Notes under the pieces: model-generated
Database searches by the model: none
Seen by the model: the letters and a program-made list of their open reading frames with translations, nothing else
Told to the model about the DNA's origin: nothing
Made by a program: the position numbers and the translations under genes
Origin: Opisthocomus hoazin
Lineage: Eukaryota > Chordata > Aves > Opisthocomiformes > Opisthocomidae
Reading direction: 5' to 3'
DNA length: 64,000 bases
Assembly: GCF_030867145.1 (NCBI RefSeq)
Contig: NC_134454.1
Coordinates: 52,262,830 to 52,326,829, forward strand
In this document: positions 55,901 through 61,900 of the stretch, piece after piece
How positions within the stretch are numbered: the first letter of the stretch is position 1
How the letters are laid out: each line of letters begins with the position of its first letter

Positions 55901-58900
55901 GATACAAAACACAAATATACTGAATAAGGCTCCATCAAGATGATCTGTGCAAACATTAATTTAACAATTCTGACACTGCATAGTTAAATAGTCTTTCTTA
56001 CCGTGCCTAAGTTACTCAACATTTGTAGCCCACATTTGGATAGTGTAATGTTCAGCTGGTCTTTTGATGAAACATTTATTACTGTTTTATATTCTGGAAC
56101 TTTGTAGTTCTCTTCTTCTGCATCTGATTCAATCAATGCTTTTTTAGCCTTCTTCTTCATCTGAAAGGAGATTTTTAAAGAATTCTTATCTGATCACTCC
56201 TCCTGCAGAAGCAAGTTTCACCTCAAGACTCTTATTCTCTCCCTTTCCCACTTCCATGTCCTGCCATGATTCTCTTTTTTTTTTTATACATATATTTTTG
56301 TTCTTAAGCAAAAACAAAGAGGAAGAGAATAAAGAAGGCAAGAGGCAAAAGATATATTTCAGAATTCAATGAAGTTTGAAGAGTAGCTCAATTTATTATT
56401 CAAAAATAAAGAACATACACTTGTATACTAACTACTCACATATCCACTAAACGCTGTGTGAAAACATTTATCTTAACATATCTAATAACACTGTGTAAAA
56501 ACTATTCTATTCCTATTCTTAAAACAGGAACCCCAACTTCAGTCTTTATATGTTTCCAAACAAAGTATTTACTTTGTTTGTTTTCATTTGTTTGAAAGAA
56601 AAAAAGAAAAATCACATGTAAGACATTTTCCTGGCCTTCAACATTTCTGGAAATTATGTATTTCAAAATGCCGCATTTCAAATCTGGGCAAGAAGATGCA
56701 AGGTTTGACTCACTATCTTCTAACTTTCTCCTGCATTAGGTCTCACATCTTTCTGGAAAATTCTTAGGCATATTTTTAATAGCAATTTCTTAACTGCAAT
56801 ATTTCAGTCCATAATCTTTACCCTTCTGAGGCCATTCCTACAAAAAGTTGTTTGATAATGACAGTCCTAAGAAAAGGGCGGATTTTCCATTCTAAGCAAC
56901 CTCTCGGGCTAAAACTACTTGAAGAGTTTGGAAAAACATCAGAAAACAACGCAATAAAAAAGGTAAGACCGCAGGAGAGGAAAAGTATCTCCTTTCCTTA
57001 GATAAATGCTTATCTGCTTTGAGACCAGAACCTAGATTATTTCCTTACAAAAGACAGAACTGAAGAGGTAAGAGCATTATTCCCACAGTGCACTTTGTGC
57101 TAGTCAATAGCAGGTATCAGTTTTTCCAATATGTTTCTGCTACACATGCTACTGTGGAACAAGATGAGTGGCCTACTATCTTTCCAAAGTCACTGAATGC
57201 ATCATTGCCACATGATTTAACTTTCGAGAAACTGATATAAGGCCATTATGATTATCTAGTGCAACTGGAATCAAATTCTCGTGACACCTGAAAGAATGTT
57301 TTTTGAAAGATCTGTAAGTCTGGATCTTCACTTGTGCAAGAGCTGGTTTCATACACTAACTGGGAAAAAAAGTCTAAGTAAACAACAAGAAGGAACAAAA
57401 TTGTTAAGAGTAATCTCAGCAATGAAAGGTGCAGAGCATTTGTGTTTTCTAAGGTACTGAAACTGAACTTTTGAGTTCAGCACTGGAAAATATACCTTGA
57501 TTTCAAGAATCCATGGTTTGAATAAGTCAGTCTTCTCAACTTCTAATGGTTCAAGCAAAGGTTCCCACACCCCAAACATCTCATTAAAATAGTGTACCTA
57601 TCAAAACGCAGAAGTAAAATGGGAAATTACATACAACTGTTAAAACAATAAAAGCTCTACAGATTCTGAAAGACTTAAAATTCTGATTTTAAAATGTATT
57701 TTTTGATTTGGCAATATAAAAGATCTATAATCAGATTGCACTTTCAGCTCCCATCATAAGATAAAGCAAACGCACTAGAGAAATAAATGAGGCAGCTAAG
57801 TCTCTACTGCAAAGACCCTTCTCCAAGTAAGTTGTATAAGGTGTGTCACAGAATATGATTTTGGCTTAAACTGTAGGCACCAAAAATCTAAAGCACTACA
57901 AATAAGGAAGAATAGACCTACAACCACCACTGCATTTTATGTCACTGATTTCCAAATATGGGCCAGTTTCGACATTTTATGACAATACTGGTACCACATA
58001 GTATTTTATAAAAATGACACATTAATATATTTTACTGTAATCTTAAACTAAGATTGTCAAAGAGCTTTAGCCAGTTGCTACTCCAAAAATTAATATTGAT
58101 GCAACAGGCCTTTGGGAACTTGTATAGGATGTCAATGTGAGATTCTATAACATCAATTGCTGCCATTAATACATCTAATGCATCAGATTTACATTTTAAC
58201 CACCTGCAACAGGTATCTGCATGACTTCAGTCATCAAATATAGATCATTTTTCTTTTATTGTCTAAATAACATAACAGATTTAATATCTTGAGAAAAATT
58301 TTCTTTCTTATGTAGGATTCCTCACCTCTAGCTCAAGACGAGAACGTAGGTTGATTAGAGTACTCCAGTTTTTGACTTCTCCAAGAAATGAAGACTTGGC
58401 TAACAGCATTGGTACAGTTCGGTGCCCAACTCCAGCTTCAAGTGTTAGAAAAACAGATTCTATACTCATTTTTAATGATTCTCCTGTGGGAACCAGCTCA
58501 GCGGTTGGATTTGTATCTTCGTTTTCACTTGACTCTTCAAGAAACCACATTTTCAGATTTTTTATATCTTTCTTATTCCACAAGTCTGGAGGAATTTGAC
58601 TAGTCTCCTCTTCTGTGGTTTCTGCAGTTTGATAAAGGGCTGATGTAATAGTAATTACTGTGTTTATGATTATTGGTGAAACCTACAAATAAGAAGTTGG
58701 AACAATTTGGAATGAAAAGCTAGTATAGGAAACACTCAGCTACTTTCAGACACAAAATTACAACAAATATGCTACACTAACAAAACACTCCGATTTTTTA
58801 AATTTGAAAACTCATTCCTTTCCACAAGCCACAGTTCAACCTATTCAGGTTTTCAACCCCTGCCTTTCTTCCAGATGGGAGGTTTCTAAACTACATCATA

Positions 58901-61900
58901 CATCATCCAACGCTCTATCTGAACACTTCAAAACTTATGTCTGCACATCAGGTCATTTTATAAAACACAGATGCCAAGACCAAAGCATTGTGACATGACT
59001 GTTAATTTTAAATTTTGTTTCTTTTCACATGCTAAACAGATAGGTGACCTGATGAAGAACAGAAACAATTCCCCACTTCAGTCATAATGGATTTTGCTTT
59101 TCTTAAGAAACACAGCCCATAAGCAACTTCAAAGCCTTCTAAACAGGAAGTAGTAGAGAACTAAAAACACAATAAAAGTCTACCTACTTTTATTGTTAGA
59201 GATTTAATTGTTAGATCAGCTGTCTGTGGATTAGTACCCGACTGTTTCATTTCAAAGAAGAAGTCACAAGGCTGTAACACCTATACAAAAAAGTAAAAAA
59301 CACATGTTAAATAGAGAAGAAAATCTTTTTAAAATCATAAGTTACCATTATTTGGTTCTTCAAAATTAAAAGTAATCTGAACATTAATAACGTGTCTAAA
59401 CATAAAGAAAAAAAAAGTATGAGAAGCATCACCTCGGCTGTTCTCAACCATTCCAGATTCTAATGTCAGCTACAGAAAAATGCATTACAGTTCAGTAACT
59501 CCATTCTTCAGGTAAAGTCTGCAGGTATCTTCAAATACACTATATGATATGCCTGTGACTTTTGAGGAGAACCAGACTTCTCCGTTAAGGGCAACACAGC
59601 AATAACAGGTACAGTTTTCCTGGATAAAAGTATCACTGAATCACCACTACTGTTCCAGCTTTATTTTACAATCAGCCCTTGCATACTGCCACTTGCCAAG
59701 GTTTACCAAAACCAAATGTAAGGTACACAATAAACAAAATCATAGTGCTATGTGATTAATCAAGCACCTGGATGTAGTAAGACTCTACTGATACCGTACT
59801 GGCAGGAAAATTTGCTCTCCAGTCCCTACCTGAGAAGATAAGTCTTTCAAAAAGAGTAATTCCAAACCATACTGATTTTGCAATCTTTCCTGACATCTCT
59901 GTCCACATCTGAATCAAATTCTGGGGGCATAGAAACACCCTGAATCAGTGTGACCACACTTCTCTTACGTGAGTTTGATCTAATAGAATTTTTTGTCCAT
60001 ACTGTTATTTTATCCTCTGCTGCTCAAATTATTTTGTGGTTTTTTTTTTTCTCTTATTCTTCTGTGTTACAACCAGAAATGAAAAATAGCATATTCTTAT
60101 TTTGACCAAGGTACATGAGAGAAGTGTACAGAAAGAACCTCATCACTTGTGCTACTCTTAAATCCAAAGGCTAGTTTCCTGGGTATCTCTGGGGAAACAT
60201 ATTCATCAAGTGGATGAATCCATCCACCACTAGTGTCCCCAGGGTTTAGGCAACATAAAATCTTCACATCAATATCAGCCTCATATCATACATTTTCGTT
60301 CTTGACTAAACACAGCCATGGAATATCATCTGAATCTCTATTTCTCTGATTATTTTCCCACACTGAAATAGTATTGTTTACAGAAAACCTGAGTTCAGAG
60401 ATTGCCTGATGTTCATGATTTCAAAAGGGCAAGTTACGCTGCTACCTGCCGAGAACGTCTTCCTTTTTGACCTCTATTACTCTCTTCAGAACTTTCTGAA
60501 TATTTCAAAGCAGGTACTGATTTAAGCATCAAAACTACAGTTCTCTGAAGATTTTGCCATTTTATAACACAAGCCTCTGTCAGATACAGGTCTTTTTCTC
60601 TGTTTCTACAGTGTGAGACAAGATTCTGGCAGAAAATACTCCTGTAAGAGGGAAAGCTTCACATGAAGCCTTCTGACTGCTTTCTACAAAGCTAGATACG
60701 TTTGTACCACATTTGCCAGCTACAGAAATGGACGCCAAGCAACTTTGCATTGTGTTGCGGCTATCGGTACAAGTGCATCACTTTCTCAATTACTAGATTG
60801 TTAACAGATTAATGCAATCAAAGACTGCTTCTACCCAAGGAATAAACTAAGCTTCAATGAAAGTATGTGGTAAGCAGACGAAGTGAAAGTCACAGTCCTT
60901 TGTGCTTATAGCTTTGGTCTTTCCAATGTAGCTCCTTAGAGTAGGCAGGCATTAATGCAGAGCTGAAAAGACTCATTCTTCAAAATTCATCTGTGGTCTG
61001 AGGACACAGATAACATTTGGATATACTGTTAAACTGAATTTTTTCTGTGATAAAACAGTATCATTACAGAGTTAACCGAGGTGTAGCTTGCTGTAGAGGC
61101 AGAAAAGCTGTAAGCAGCTCCAGAAGTCAATGCATTCCCACCTGGACAATAACTAACAAGTCTGATTCAGCCACCATAATATAAACAGGCAGTTCTAATA
61201 TAATGGATCTATAGACCATAACACAAAGGAATGTATGAACAGCATACTGTAAGTAACCTGTTTCATAACACACACTTCCCGTTCTGTCTGTGACCCTTTG
61301 TTATTCACTTACATAGCTATTTAATGCAAACTTTCAGACTGAAAGTATTCCAAATTTACTACACTGCATTTGAAATAGTGCACAATTGTGAAATTCTATT
61401 TATTTGTCTTACACAGGATTATTAACATTTTACTCCTCTGGGCTGTTAATTTTAGCTTTCCATACAAAGCAAACCTCAAACCCACAGATCAGGTGACACT
61501 TTTGGCATATCAGACAAAACAGAAGAAAATCAACAAAGTTAGCCACTAAATTTTACCAATAGGTCCGCAATATACATTCTAATGATGAAATCTTCAGAAA
61601 TAACTTGCAATCTACTGTTACACAGTGCCTTTTAAGTACACGGATGTTTGCAAACTCACCGTAGTAACATTCCCTTTCCTTTTTTCTGGAAGAAATGGGC
61701 AGGCTTTCATTTGTATCTCTCTAACAGCAGCTGTCATGCTATACCTTTCAGGGCTATTTTTAATGAAGACCTCGCACTGTGTTGTAACCACCAATGCAGG
61801 AGCATCACTTCTTGTTAAATCAGCCACAAACACAATTTCTGGATTTTTCACAATAATGTTCATTTCCATTGTAGATACAGGCTGCACAGGTGCTTCAAAA